Origin: UBA4416 sp038327195
Lineage (GTDB): Bacteria > Bacteroidota > Bacteroidia > B-17B0 > Aurantibacillaceae
DNA length: 64,000 nt
Direction: 5' to 3'
Assembly: GCA_038327195.1 (NCBI GenBank)
Contig: JBBQKU010000012.1
Location: 41,907 to 105,906, forward strand
Position numbers and translations under genes: made by a program. Below, one piece after another: positions 54,968 to 64,000 of this stretch. The notes below the pieces were generated by a model that was not told where the DNA came from, did not search any database, and was given only the letters and a program-made list of their open reading frames with translations. Numbering within the stretch: the stretch's first letter is position 1; each line of letters begins with the position of its first letter.

Positions 54968-55564
54968 ATGGATGAATTTTATATTTGGTTTAGCACTGGC
55001 TTTACACATATATTAGATTTGAATGGGTATGACCATATCCTATATGTTATGGTTCTTTGCGTCATGTTTTCCTATAAAGAGTGGAAGCAGTTATTGACTC
55101 TTATTACTGCATTTACAATTGGGCACTCATTAACATTAGCCGCTAGTGTTTTTAATATAATACAAATAAAACAAGCGATTATTGAAGTTATTATCCCCTT
55201 AACTATCTTAATTACTTGCATTTTAAATATGCTGAGTTTAACAAAAGAAAATCTAAAAGTAAAATCAATTAATTACGGCTTAGCTTTAATATTTGGGTTT
55301 GTGCATGGCATGGGTTTTTCATATCTATTAAAATCACTTTTAGCAAGACAAGAGAGCGTTTTTTTGCCACTAATTTCTTTTAATTTTGGCCTCGAAATCG
55401 GGCAGCTTGTTATTGTGATGAGCATGGTAATTTTATCTTTTTTTTTATTTACATTTACTCGACTTAAAAATAAACATTGGATATTATTTATATCTGCCTT
55501 TGTTTTTAGTTCGGCTTTTTTAATTTTTATACAACGTTTAATTTCTTTATATCATGAGTCTTAA
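54968..55564 (+). CDS. HupE/UreJ-like membrane protein
   Basis: This 198-residue protein has five to six TM helices with conserved polar motifs: G-Y-D-H-I-L-Y, F-T-I-G-H-S-L-T-L and F-G-F-V-H-G-M-G-F. HupE/UreJ proteins move nickel or other metals across the inner membrane. Histidines within the helices fit metal contact, but the Bacteroidota branch is untested. It overlaps the start of the M1 peptidase gene by 11 bases, so their translation may be coupled and the metal could serve the peptidase. That link is my inference. Confidence 0.85.
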   Translation: MDEFYIWFSTGFTHILDLNGYDHILYVMVLCVMFSYKEWKQLLTLITAFTIGHSLTLAASVFNIIQIKQAIIEVIIPLTILITCILNMLSLTKENLKVKSINYGLALIFGFVHGMGFSYLLKSLLARQESVFLPLISFNFGLEIGQLVIVMSMVILSFFLFTFTRLKNKHWILFISAFVFSSAFLIFIQRLISLYHES

Positions 55565-57905
55565 TTTAAAATCAGTATTATTTTTTTCATGCATTTCTGT
55601 ATTAGGAATTGCCCAAAATTCTAAAAATAATCCACTTTCTAACCACGGCAATAAGTTTGAACAATTGGGAGGTATTTTGCCTACACCAAATGAATACCGT
55701 TCCGCTTCTGGTGCACCAGGCAGTAAATATTGGCAGCAACGTGCAGATTATTTAATTGAAGCAACATTAAGCGAAAAAGACCTTATGTTGGTTGGTAAAG
55801 AAACGGTAACGTATATTAATAACTCTCCTGATAAATTAAATTATTTATGGATGCAATTAGATGAAAATATTCATCAGCCAACAGGCGATAACAATTACTT
55901 TGATGAAAATAAAATGGGTCAACCTTTTGATGAAGAAAACATAAAAGGATTGGCAGTTAAAGAAAAGCTGAAAGGTTTAGGAACCCAAATTCTATCCATT
56001 ACTGATGAATTAGGTAATCCAATAAAATATACCATTAATCAAACAATGATGCGTATTGATTTACCAAAGGTTTTAAATGGTAATTCTAAAACTAAATTTA
56101 TTGTAAAGTGGCAATATAAAATACCAAACAGAAATACAATTGGTGGCAGAGGTGGTTATGAATATTTTCCAGAGGATGGAAATTACTTATTTACGATGTC
56201 GCAATGGTATCCTCGTATGTGCGTTTATAGTGATTTTCAAGGATGGCAAAATAAACAATTTACTGGTAGAGGAGAATTTGCTTTAGTATTTGGAAATTAC
56301 ACAGTTAAAATGACTGTTCCTTCAGATCATGTTGTTTGTTCTACTGGCGAATGTCAAAACTATGCTCAAATTTTAACGCCAACTCAAATGCAACGTTATA
56401 CAAAGGCAATCGAAAATTATAATGATGTTTCAGAAATTATTACACTTGATGAGTGTACGGCAGCTGAAAAAAATAAATTAACAACTACTAAGACTTATAT
56501 TTTTAAAGCTGATAGCGTAAGAGATTTTGCTTGGGGCTCTTCTCGTAAATTTATGTGGGATGCCATGCCGATTAAAGTAGAAGGAAAAAAAGTATTATGT
56601 ATGAGTTTTTATGGTAAAGAAGCGTATGGTTTATACCGAAAATATTCTACAAAAACTGTTGCTCACACCATTAAGACCTATTCAAAATATTCAACTGCAT
56701 ATACCTATCCTGTTGCTCAAAGTATTGAAGCATCTCAGGGAATGGAATACCCTATGATTTGTTTTAATTTTGGAAGAACTGAAAAAGATGGTACTTATAC
56801 TGAAGCTACAAAATATGGCATGCTTGGTGTCATTATTCATGAGGTTGGCCATAACTTTTTTCCTATGATTATTAATAGTGATGAGCGTCAATGGAGTTGG
56901 ATGGATGAAGGTTTAAATACATTTGTTCAATTTTTAACAGAACAAGAGTTTGATAATAACTATCCATCAAATCGTGGGCCAGCATATAAAATGGTTGATT
57001 ATTTGAAATTACCAAAAGATCAATTAGAACCTATTATGACCAATAGTGAAAATATTATTCAATTCGGACCAAATGCTTATGGTAAACCATGTACTGCTTT
57101 AAACATGTTACGTGAAACAATTATGGGACGTGAGTTGTTTGATTTCGCCTTTAAACAGTATTGTAATCGATGGGCATTTAAACATCCAGAACCAGCAGAT
57201 TTTTTTAGATCGATGGAAGACGCAAGTGCTGTTGATTTAGATTGGTTTTGGAGAGCTTGGTTTTTTGATACAGAACCAGTTGATATTGCTTTAGATTCAG
57301 TAAAAGCATACTCGTTTATTAATAATCAGCAAGTTCCAACAAAAATGGACACGATGCGTATATATCCTAAAGCAAAAGAAATAGAATATATTTCGAGAAT
57401 ACGAAATAAACAAGAGGGCATAAAGTTTTTGGTAGATGTGGATACGACTATGCGTGATTTTTATTACCACTATAAACCTGAAGTTAAAACAGCAGTTGAA
57501 AAGAAGCCAATTAATCGTTATCAAAATTTAGAAGCAGTAAGTGATTCTGCATATGTAAATATCAAGGATAAATTTGTGTATGAATTATTTTTCGCAAACA
57601 AGGGAGGCTGTGTGAGTCCATTAATCATACAATGGAATTATAAAGATGGTTCTTCTGAAATTGACAGAATTAACGCATATATATGGCGTAAAAACGAAAA
57701 AAATGTTGTAAAATCATTTTCAAAAAATAAAGAGGTCGCATCTATACAAATTGATCCATACAGAGAGACTGCAGATATTGATGAGAAAAACAATTCTTGG
57801 AATATAAAAGAAACTCCAAATCGGTTTGATGTATTTAAAACTAAAACAGTTGGTCGTGGCCAAAGTGCTGGTGGTAATTTAATGCAGCAGAAGGTTAAGA
57901 AATAA
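55554..57905 (+). CDS. M1 family metallopeptidase
   Basis: This 783-residue protein has a short signal peptide (SVLFFSCISVLGIAQ). The catalytic domain holds His429-Glu430-x-x-His433 (H-E-V-G-H) and the third zinc ligand Glu452 in W-M-D-E-G, spaced as in M1 aminopeptidases. The N-terminal domain shows a stretch Y-F-P-E-D-G-N-Y-L-F-T-M-S-Q-W-Y-P typical of the Bacteroidota M1 group. The C-terminal third is probably beta-rich. It should work in the periplasm or on the outside. Translation may be coupled with the HupE gene. Confidence 0.92.
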   Translation: MSLNLKSVLFFSCISVLGIAQNSKNNPLSNHGNKFEQLGGILPTPNEYRSASGAPGSKYWQQRADYLIEATLSEKDLMLVGKETVTYINNSPDKLNYLWMQLDENIHQPTGDNNYFDENKMGQPFDEENIKGLAVKEKLKGLGTQILSITDELGNPIKYTINQTMMRIDLPKVLNGNSKTKFIVKWQYKIPNRNTIGGRGGYEYFPEDGNYLFTMSQWYPRMCVYSDFQGWQNKQFTGRGEFALVFGNYTVKMTVPSDHVVCSTGECQNYAQILTPTQMQRYTKAIENYNDVSEIITLDECTAAEKNKLTTTKTYIFKADSVRDFAWGSSRKFMWDAMPIKVEGKKVLCMSFYGKEAYGLYRKYSTKTVAHTIKTYSKYSTAYTYPVAQSIEASQGMEYPMICFNFGRTEKDGTYTEATKYGMLGVIIHEVGHNFFPMIINSDERQWSWMDEGLNTFVQFLTEQEFDNNYPSNRGPAYKMVDYLKLPKDQLEPIMTNSENIIQFGPNAYGKPCTALNMLRETIMGRELFDFAFKQYCNRWAFKHPEPADFFRSMEDASAVDLDWFWRAWFFDTEPVDIALDSVKAYSFINNQQVPTKMDTMRIYPKAKEIEYISRIRNKQEGIKFLVDVDTTMRDFYYHYKPEVKTAVEKKPINRYQNLEAVSDSAYVNIKDKFVYELFFANKGGCVSPLIIQWNYKDGSSEIDRINAYIWRKNEKNVVKSFSKNKEVASIQIDPYRETADIDEKNNSWNIKETPNRFDVFKTKTVGRGQSAGGNLMQQKVKK

Positions 57906-57920
57906 TAATATTCACTATTT

Positions 57921-57952
57921 AATTCTTCGAGGTTTTAAAACCTTGAAGAATT
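57921..57952. terminator. palindromic terminator after M1 peptidase gene
   Basis: This 32-base near-perfect palindrome (one G/T-type mismatch pair) has its T-rich end after the right arm. It lies 15 bases beyond the peptidase stop. Confidence 0.65.
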
Positions 57953-58197
57953 TTACCACTTACTTTATATAAAATAATACACCCATTTATTTGTTTACTC
58001 ACTAAGTCCAGATTGATGTTTTAATTGTGAGTTAAAAACTAACACATTAGTTATTAGCGTGCAAACACTTTTGAACGAGAAAATAATTGGATTTGGCATT
58101 TAACCTTGACTTTTTTTGTTAAGAAGAAAAGTCAGTAATTGAACACACGTGGCGCATGTTATTTAGAATTATTTAATAGTGTATATAAAATAAAAAA

Positions 58198-58217
58198 AGC
58201 GAAACAACTGTTTCGCT
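58198..58217. terminator. bidirectional intrinsic terminator
   Basis: Perfect 8-base arms (58198-58205, 58210-58217) close a 4-base loop with an A run on the left and a T run on the right. It serves the T9SS gene on the minus strand, 24 bases past its stop. Confidence 0.85.
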
Positions 58218-58241
58218 TTTTTATGATACTTAATTTTAAAA

Positions 58242-58949
58242 TTAATCTTTGATGAATTTTTTAGTAATAATTCTTTCACCGTCATTAGCTTGTATAAAAT
58301 AAACCCCTTTAGTTAAAGAACTTACATTAATGCTAGTTTGACTTGCATAATTGGCATCATGAGATAATACAATTTTTCCTAACGCATCAATAACTTGTAT
58401 TTTTCCAAAATGAGAATCAGAAGTAATAAATAATTCTGAAGAAACTGGATTTGGAGCAATATAGAAGTTTGCTGTTGTATTGATTGATTGAATTCCTGTT
58501 GATAGTGCTGGGTTTACAGTTAAAAACCATGAAACAGTTGCTGGAGGAAAAGCTCCAACATTTGTTGTGATTACTACATTGGCAACTACTGTATAATTTC
58601 CTGCAGTAGCAGCTCCTGGAGTTCCTGTTAATAGAACACAACCATTAGCTCCACCAGCAATAATACCACTAACTGGATTAACAGAATAACTTAGGCCAGC
58701 AGGTAGACCTGTCATTGAAACTATTTGAGCCGAAGTTATTGTTGCTACCCCAAAAGATGATGCAATACTAAGTTGAATTACAGTGTTGTAACTTGAAGAC
58801 GCTGTAGCATTTGGTAAGTTTGTGTTATCCGCAGGTGTTGTGCAGTAGCCAGTAGCTATTGGAGAACAGCCAGGAGTAATTGTGCATTGCGCATTTAATT
58901 GCGATAAACTGCTAAGTATAATTGAAGCAAAAAGTAATGTTTTTTTCAT
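58242..58949 (-). CDS. small secreted Ig-like protein with T9SS sorting domain
   Basis: This 235-residue protein has a signal peptide (LLFASIILSSLSQLNAQ). The mature part is cysteine-bearing (C-T-I-T-P-G-C) and beta-rich, with L-P-A-G-L-S-Y-S-V-N-P-x-S-G, the putative-Ig (He_PIG-like) pattern. The type A T9SS domain begins at I-A-P-N-P-V-S-S-E-L and ends in a lysine-rich I-T-K-K-F-I-K-D. It should be exposed or released at the cell surface. No enzyme motif is seen. It is a single gene with its own terminator. Confidence 0.85.
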   Translation of the reverse strand: MKKTLLFASIILSSLSQLNAQCTITPGCSPIATGYCTTPADNTNLPNATASSSYNTVIQLSIASSFGVATITSAQIVSMTGLPAGLSYSVNPVSGIIAGGANGCVLLTGTPGAATAGNYTVVANVVITTNVGAFPPATVSWFLTVNPALSTGIQSINTTANFYIAPNPVSSELFITSDSHFGKIQVIDALGKIVLSHDANYASQTSINVSSLTKGVYFIQANDGERIITKKFIKD

Positions 58950-59023
58950 GTTTTAAGATTTAAGGTTTATCTAATTTATGAATTTAAAATTACTTCAACA
59001 ACTATCACAAAATATGAATTTGA

Positions 59024-59476
59024 TTATTCTTTGTTTTTACTATCCATTAAAATAGTAACAGGGCCATCATTTATTAAGGCTACTTTCATATCCGCTCCAA
59101 ATATCCCCGTTTTAATCGATTTTTCGAGTAATATAGAAAGCTGTTGTACGCAATATTCATATAATGGAATCGCAATTTCTGGTTTAGCTGATTTTATAAA
59201 TGATGGACGATTTCCTTTTTTGGTGGATGCAAATAAAGTGAATTGTGAAACCAATAATATATCTCCATTGATATCTTTTAATGAAAAATTCATTTTATCT
59301 TCTGCATCAGAAAAAATACGCAAGCCAACTAATTTATTACACAACCAATCAGCATCTTCATTTGTATCAGCATCTTCAATGCCAACCAATACTAAAAAAC
59401 TCGCATCAATTTTAGAATGTAATAAATTATTAATAGTCACTGATGCTTCAGACACTCGCTGAATAACAAAACGCAT
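59024..59476 (-). CDS. dtd: D-aminoacyl-tRNA deacylase
   Basis: This 150-residue enzyme removes D-amino acids (and glycine from tRNA-Ala) from mischarged tRNA. The start M-R-F-V-I-Q-R-V-S-E-A-S-V, the active-site motif S-Q-F-T-L-F-A and the cross-subunit motif G-P-V-T near the end are all present. Length is exact for Dtd. It lies 5 bases after dsbD, in the same direction. Confidence 0.96.
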   Translation of the reverse strand: MRFVIQRVSEASVTINNLLHSKIDASFLVLVGIEDADTNEDADWLCNKLVGLRIFSDAEDKMNFSLKDINGDILLVSQFTLFASTKKGNRPSFIKSAKPEIAIPLYEYCVQQLSILLEKSIKTGIFGADMKVALINDGPVTILMDSKNKE

Positions 59477-59481
59477 AAAAT

Positions 59482-61566
59482 CTATTTTTTGTATTTAGCA
59501 ATACCAACATCCATCCATTTAATATATTCAGGAATGCTAGCATCATAACCTCTAATAGGTGTTAATAATTTCTCATCACCATCAATCAATACATAAAGAG
59601 GTTGTGTACTCGAGCCATAAATAGTTTCTTCTAGGTATTTATATTTATCACCAATGTCTGTAATTTCTCTTTCCTTACCATACCATTGTACTTTCATAAA
59701 GTCTTTTGGATCTAAAGCTCTTTTATCATCAACGTATAAAGAAACTAAAACGACATCATTATTTAAGCGCTTAGTTACTTCATGGTCTGGCCAAACATAA
59801 TCTTCTGTTTTACGGCAATTAGCACAAGCGTGCCCTGTAAAATCAATTAATAATGGCTTACCCACTTTTTTAGCATATGCTAAAGCATGTTCGTAATCAT
59901 TTTTAAAATGAATAATTCCATTTTTATTGACTTCCATATACTTTCCAAATTCTGGATCTTGCGGAACAGCTGGAGTATTATTGTTTCCTGCTGAGCCACC
60001 AAAGCCATGTGGCGATTCAGAATATTCTAATGGAGGTAAAATTCCGCTGAATAATTTTAATGGAGCGCCCCATAAACCAGGTATTAAATACATACAAACA
60101 AAAAATGAAGTAAGTGCTACAAATAATCTACCAACCGAAACATATTTTACATCACTGTCGTGCGACGTTTTAAATACACCTAATAAATAGAAAGATAAGA
60201 ATGCGAAAATAGCAATCCAAATTCCTACAAATACTTCACGTGTTAAAATACCCGCTTGTATTACTAAATCTGCATTAGATGCAAATTTTAATGCTAATGC
60301 TAATTCTAAAAAGCCTAAAGTTACTTTTACTGTATTTAACCAACCTCCCGATTGTGGCAATGAATTTAACCAACCTGGGAATGCGGCAAATAATCCAAAT
60401 GGTAAAGCAAGAGCTAACGCAAATCCAAACATGCCCCAAAATGGCCCAGATATACTGGTTGCGGCTTCAACTAATAATGTTCCAATAATTGGCCCAGTAC
60501 AAGAAAATGAAACTAATACTAAAGTAAAGGCCATAAAAAATATTCCCATATAACCACCTTTATCCGATTTGGCATCTATTTTATTGACGAATGAACTTGG
60601 TAAAGTAATTTCAAAAGCTCCTAAAAATGACATTGCAAAAACTAGTAATAATAAAAAGAATGCTAAATTAAACCAGACGTTAGTTGATAAGGAATGTAAT
60701 GCTCCTGCGCCAAATATAAGAGTAACGCCTAATCCTAATGCTACATATAATACAATAATAGAGATAGCGAATAAAAAAGCATTTCTAATTCCTTGAGCTT
60801 TTGTTTTACTTTGCTTAGTAAAAAAACTTACATTCATTGGTATCATTGGAAACACGCAAGGTGTTAATAACGCTGTTAATCCTCCAATAAAACCTGCTAA
60901 GAAGATTGCCCACCAAGCTTTATTTTCAGTTTTTTTCTCTACATCTATTATATCTGAATGTAATTCAGAATCAGAAACAGTAGTAGTTGCAATCGCATTA
61001 TTAGTTTGAGTTATTGAGTCTGAAGTTGCTATAGAGTCATTTGTATGAGTTGTATTAGTACCAACAGGAATTAATTTAACTCCTGAACTAGTGTTTAAAC
61101 ATTCTGCACTTCCAGATAAATTAAATTCAAATTTATCAGCAGGTGGGAAAATGCACTTTTCTTCAGTACAAGCTTGATATTCGTATTTTCCTTTTAAGGT
61201 AATTTTTATGTCGGTTAATAATTTTACACGTTGTGTAAATGTTGCGGTATGTTTAAAGTACTCAACATTCATTTCAAATACTTTATCAAATTCTTTTAAT
61301 GGTTTTCCTTGAGTTACTTTTCCAACTAATTCATAATCTTTCGATTTTGTGAAAGTAAACACTGTCGGATTTGGACCATCAGCACCCGATTTGTTTAACG
61401 AATACATGTGCCATGGCTCATCAATAGTTGCTGAAAATATTAAATCATATTCGCAAGCCGATACTTTTTTACTAGATAATTTAAAGTGAACAGGATTATC
61501 TTGCGCACTAGCAATGGATAAACTTAAAGATACTAAAAGAAAGATTTGTGTGATTTTTTTTAACAT
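59482..61566 (-). CDS. dsbD: DsbD, thiol:disulfide transmembrane reductase
   Basis: This 694-residue protein carries electrons from cytoplasmic thioredoxin to the periplasm. It has a signal peptide, an N-terminal DsbD-alpha domain (about 25-150), a linker, eight or so TM segments (about 215-500) and a C-terminal thioredoxin-like domain. The membrane part has paired cysteines in L-T-P-C-V-F-P and S-F-S-C-T-G. The C-terminal active site is Cys581-Ala-Asn-Cys584. All three redox stages are thus present. The gene leads into dtd, and an extra N-domain gene lies 96 bases upstream. Confidence 0.94.
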   Translation of the reverse strand: MLKKITQIFLLVSLSLSIASAQDNPVHFKLSSKKVSACEYDLIFSATIDEPWHMYSLNKSGADGPNPTVFTFTKSKDYELVGKVTQGKPLKEFDKVFEMNVEYFKHTATFTQRVKLLTDIKITLKGKYEYQACTEEKCIFPPADKFEFNLSGSAECLNTSSGVKLIPVGTNTTHTNDSIATSDSITQTNNAIATTTVSDSELHSDIIDVEKKTENKAWWAIFLAGFIGGLTALLTPCVFPMIPMNVSFFTKQSKTKAQGIRNAFLFAISIIVLYVALGLGVTLIFGAGALHSLSTNVWFNLAFFLLLLVFAMSFLGAFEITLPSSFVNKIDAKSDKGGYMGIFFMAFTLVLVSFSCTGPIIGTLLVEAATSISGPFWGMFGFALALALPFGLFAAFPGWLNSLPQSGGWLNTVKVTLGFLELALALKFASNADLVIQAGILTREVFVGIWIAIFAFLSFYLLGVFKTSHDSDVKYVSVGRLFVALTSFFVCMYLIPGLWGAPLKLFSGILPPLEYSESPHGFGGSAGNNNTPAVPQDPEFGKYMEVNKNGIIHFKNDYEHALAYAKKVGKPLLIDFTGHACANCRKTEDYVWPDHEVTKRLNNDVVLVSLYVDDKRALDPKDFMKVQWYGKEREITDIGDKYKYLEETIYGSSTQPLYVLIDGDEKLLTPIRGYDASIPEYIKWMDVGIAKYKK

Positions 61567-61662
61567 AACAATAATTTGGTGTGATAAAAGTAAGGCTATT
61601 TTTTAATTTTCAGTTTGAGTTTACAATTGAAATATACTCATTATTTGAATCCTAATAGAGAA

Positions 61663-62148
61663 TTATAATTTACTTTTTAGTGCTGTGGCAGGAATAGTAA
61701 CAATTAAATCAACTAATTTAGGAGGAAGGCATTGCATATCATTACAAGTCATAAATTCTAATGTTATTTTTATGGTAAATGATTTAGTACTCTTACGTCT
61801 AATCATTTGAGTAAACACAGCTTCTTTTTCAAATGTAAATACTTTTGCGTCAAAGGCTTTATCAAATATTTCATGAGCATTTATTTCTTCAACTTTTCCA
61901 ATTGTTTGATAGTTAGAATTAGGAGTTATTGTAAATGAAGTTGGAATTGCTCCTGCATCACTTGGGCGTTGAGAATAAATATGCCATTTAGTTTCAATCG
62001 TTGCGGTAATTATTATTTCACCTTCCTGATTTGGCTTATCTGAATAAGTTGCCTTCCAAGTTATTGGATTTAATTCTGCTTGTTGTTGCATTTGGCTATA
62101 ACTTACCAAAGCAGATAAAAGGGTAATCAATACGATTATAAATTTCAT
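61663..62148 (-). CDS. stand-alone DsbD N-terminal-like domain protein
   Basis: This 161-residue protein has a signal peptide (FIIVLITLLSALVSYS) and one domain that parallels the first 150 residues of the neighbouring DsbD: W-H-I-Y-S-Q-R, a P-T-S-F-T-I-T strand, F-D-K-A-F and E-F-M-T-C-N-D-M-Q-C-L-P-P. The two cysteines in C-N-D-M-Q-C match the redox pair of DsbD-alpha (C-T-E-E-K-C in the neighbour). It could take electrons from DsbD for a separate substrate. It is a single-domain copy, not a truncated pseudogene. Confidence 0.85.
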   Translation of the reverse strand: MKFIIVLITLLSALVSYSQMQQQAELNPITWKATYSDKPNQEGEIIITATIETKWHIYSQRPSDAGAIPTSFTITPNSNYQTIGKVEEINAHEIFDKAFDAKVFTFEKEAVFTQMIRRKSTKSFTIKITLEFMTCNDMQCLPPKLVDLIVTIPATALKSKL

Positions 62149-62457
62149 AAATTCTATTTTTAGTGAAAATAGGAATTATTTTAAAACGATTGTTTAAATT
62201 GATTTATAAAAAATGTTAAGCCAAAAGGACAGATTTTTCCTTTAAAATCAGTCAATTAGTCAATAAAAATGACCATTTTAGGAAAAAATAGCAGTAAATT
62301 TTAGTTGGATTAAGATTTGTTGAATTTAGGGAAAAATCAAGCTATGATTTAAAATCAGTAAAATCTATGATTATTATCACCTAAATTAGAAATTAAAAAA
62401 ACTAAAATTATATACTCTTAAAGTACCAAGTTTAACCATAAAATAAAAACCATACAT
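62149..62457. other. 309-base divergent promoter region before clpB
   Basis: This gap separates the DsbD-N gene and clpB, which point away from each other, so it must hold promoters for both. I see no CIRCE element and no exact TTTG/TAnnTTTG pair. Short TGATTTAAAATCA-like dyads occur near 62350. No gene is visible. Confidence 0.5.
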
Positions 62458-64000
62458 ATGAACTTTGATAATTTCACAATCCAATCTCAAGAAGCAATTC
62501 AACAGGCTATTCAGATTGCAACAGCAAATGGAAACCAAGCCATTGAAAATGGGCACATATTAAAATCTATTTTAGAAGTAGATGAAAATGTAGTTCCTTT
62601 TATATTTAAAAAAATAGGAATTAATCAAGCTAATTTTTCAAAAACTGTTGAAGCTATCGTAAACTCTTATCCTAAGGTAAGTGGCGGACAACCTTTTTTA
62701 TCTAACAATGCCAATCAAACCATAGCAAAAGCAACTAATTATTTAAAAGAGTTTAAAGACGAATATATAACCATTGAGCATTTGTTACTAGGTATTTTAG
62801 CTTCAAATGATTCAGTCGCACAATTATTGAAAGATAATGGCATGACTGAAAAAAATTTAAAAGCTACCATTATTGAATTAAGAAAAGGTTCAACAGTTAC
62901 AAGTCAATCACAAGAAGAAACTTATAATGCTTTAAATAAATATGCCATTAATTTAAATACACAAGCACGTAATGGTAAACTCGATCCTGTAATTGGTAGA
63001 GATGAAGAAATACGAAGAGTATTGCAAATTTTATCACGTCGTACAAAAAACAATCCTATTTTAGTTGGTGAACCTGGTGTTGGTAAAACAGCTATTGCTG
63101 AAGGATTAGCGCACCGAATTATTGCTGGTGATGTTCCCGAAAATTTAAAAAGTAAACAAGTTTTTTCTTTAGACATGGCAGCATTAATTGCTGGTGCTAA
63201 ATATAAAGGTGAATTTGAAGAACGATTAAAATCAGTTGTAAAAGAAGTTATTGCAAGTGATGGCGATGTGGTTTTATTTATTGATGAGATACATACATTA
63301 GTTGGTGCTGGTGGTGGAGAAGGAGCAATGGATGCTGCTAATATTTTAAAACCTGCATTGGCTCGAGGAGAATTACGTGCAATTGGTGCAACAACATTAA
63401 GCGAATATCAAAAATATTTTGAAAAAGATAAAGCGCTTGAGCGTCGTTTTCAAAAAGTAATGGTTAATGAACCAAGTGAAGAAGATGCAATTTCCATTTT
63501 ACGTGGTATTAAAGAAAAGTATGAAGCACATCATAAAGTGCGTATAAAAGACGAAGCTATTATTGCAGCTGTAGAGCTTTCTCAACGTTATATTAACGAT
63601 CGTTTTTTGCCAGACAAAGCAATTGATTTAATGGATGAAGCTGCCTCTAAATTGCGTATGCAAATTAACTCAATGCCAATTGAATTAGATGAATTGGAGC
63701 GTAAAATTATGCAACTAGAAATTGAACGTGAGGCAATGAAACGCGAAGAGGAAGAAGCTAAAGTTGATATTTTAAATAAAGATTTAGCTGATTTAAATGA
63801 TAAGCGCATTGCCTTAAAAGCAAAGTGGCAAAGTGAAAAAGAAGCCATTGAAGGTGTGCAAAAAGTTAAAGCAGATATTGAAAATTATAAACATGAAGCC
63901 TCTAATTACGAAAAACAAGGCGACTTCGGTAAAGTAGCTGAAATCCGTTACGGCAAAATTCAAGAAGCTGAAGCTTTATTAATTTCTTTAGAAGATAAAT
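62458..64000 (+). CDS. clpB: ClpB disaggregase, 3' end outside window
   Basis: The frame runs from ATG at 62458 to the window edge, giving the first 514 residues of a protein that is usually about 860. It includes the N-domain (about 1-145) and the first AAA+ domain, with Walker A G-E-P-G-V-G-K-T at 204-211 and Walker B V-L-F-I-D-E. The start of the coiled-coil middle domain (E-L-E-R-K-I-M-Q-L-E) is typical of ClpB and not ClpA. ClpB works with DnaK to pull apart protein aggregates after heat stress. Confidence 0.96.
   Translation, partial: MNFDNFTIQSQEAIQQAIQIATANGNQAIENGHILKSILEVDENVVPFIFKKIGINQANFSKTVEAIVNSYPKVSGGQPFLSNNANQTIAKATNYLKEFKDEYITIEHLLLGILASNDSVAQLLKDNGMTEKNLKATIIELRKGSTVTSQSQEETYNALNKYAINLNTQARNGKLDPVIGRDEEIRRVLQILSRRTKNNPILVGEPGVGKTAIAEGLAHRIIAGDVPENLKSKQVFSLDMAALIAGAKYKGEFEERLKSVVKEVIASDGDVVLFIDEIHTLVGAGGGEGAMDAANILKPALARGELRAIGATTLSEYQKYFEKDKALERRFQKVMVNEPSEEDAISILRGIKEKYEAHHKVRIKDEAIIAAVELSQRYINDRFLPDKAIDLMDEAASKLRMQINSMPIELDELERKIMQLEIEREAMKREEEEAKVDILNKDLADLNDKRIALKAKWQSEKEAIEGVQKVKADIENYKHEASNYEKQGDFGKVAEIRYGKIQEAEALLISLEDK

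Larger units (their letters stand above)
57906..58241. other. 336-base gap between convergent genes
   Basis: No gene is visible. The gap begins with the palindromic terminator at 57921-57952 and ends with the terminator at 58198-58217. Between them a stem (58107-58114 with 58127-58134) surrounds a T-rich core next to ACACGTGGCGCATG. It may be the worn remnant of an interspersed element. Confidence 0.5.

Noticed and set aside
57921..57952. 32-base palindrome as a recombination or attachment site
   Set aside because: Its position just after a stop codon and its T-rich flank fit a transcription terminator, and no integrase is nearby.
59031..59462. 143-codon plus-strand frame opposite dtd
   Set aside because: It lies wholly within the strongly conserved dtd gene on the other strand and has no family features.
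1..64000. CRISPR arrays, prophage, insertion sequences, tRNA or rRNA genes
   Set aside because: I found no regular short direct repeats with spacers, no transposase or phage structural genes, and no recognisable tRNA or rRNA sequence when reading both strands by eye.

Overview
This window comes from an AT-rich member of the Bacteroidota, probably in or near the Flavobacteriales. Several proteins end in the type A C-terminal sorting domain of the type IX secretion system (T9SS). There are DUF4907, DUF3078, DUF4835/PorD, DUF6702 and DUF2490 genes, many lipoproteins and outer-membrane barrels, and promoter candidates of the Bacteroidota type (TTTG, about 19 bases, TAnnTTTG). I see no rRNA, tRNA, CRISPR array, prophage or insertion sequence. 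It reads as a chromosomal segment.

Region by region. Positions 1-3514 (minus) hold three tandem kelch-propeller genes behind a DUF4907 lipoprotein. Positions 3639-7590 (minus) are a five-gene operon with a VTC-type polyphosphate polymerase domain protein and a DUF4956 membrane protein, headed by a secreted eight-repeat protein. Positions 7743-23594 (plus) are fifteen genes in one direction and form the highlight of the window: two DUF2490 barrels, three short acidic envelope proteins, a lipoprotein, two SulP anion transporters, a beta-carbonic anhydrase, DabA and DabB, two porins, an SPFH lipoprotein and a small barrel. Together they look like an envelope-wide system for gathering inorganic carbon, although no carbon-fixation enzyme is visible here. 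Tandem stem-loops sit in several gaps of this cluster.

Positions 23859-26474 encode an AsmA-like protein. Positions 27120-31851 are a signalling set: receiver-SpoIIE phosphatase, a receiver/PAS/GAF histidine kinase, and a single-domain receiver. Positions 32207-40997 (minus) carry TPR, YceI-like, DUF3078, PorD and CoaBC genes and a large secreted amidase. A U32 peptidase (41228-43090) follows, then a three-gene unit at 43515-48838: DUF4145-like/TM/CsgG-like, CsgG-like/TPR, and TPR/SpoIIE phosphatase. That unit looks like an envelope sensor feeding a cytoplasmic phosphatase.

Positions 48848-54962 (minus) are mainly housekeeping: ABC exporter, truA, glycerophosphodiesterase, MFS transporter, miaA, DUF6702. 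Divergent from them are a HupE/UreJ protein and an M1 peptidase. The end of the window has a secreted T9SS protein, dtd, dsbD with an extra DsbD N-domain gene, and the first 514 codons of clpB, cut by the window edge.
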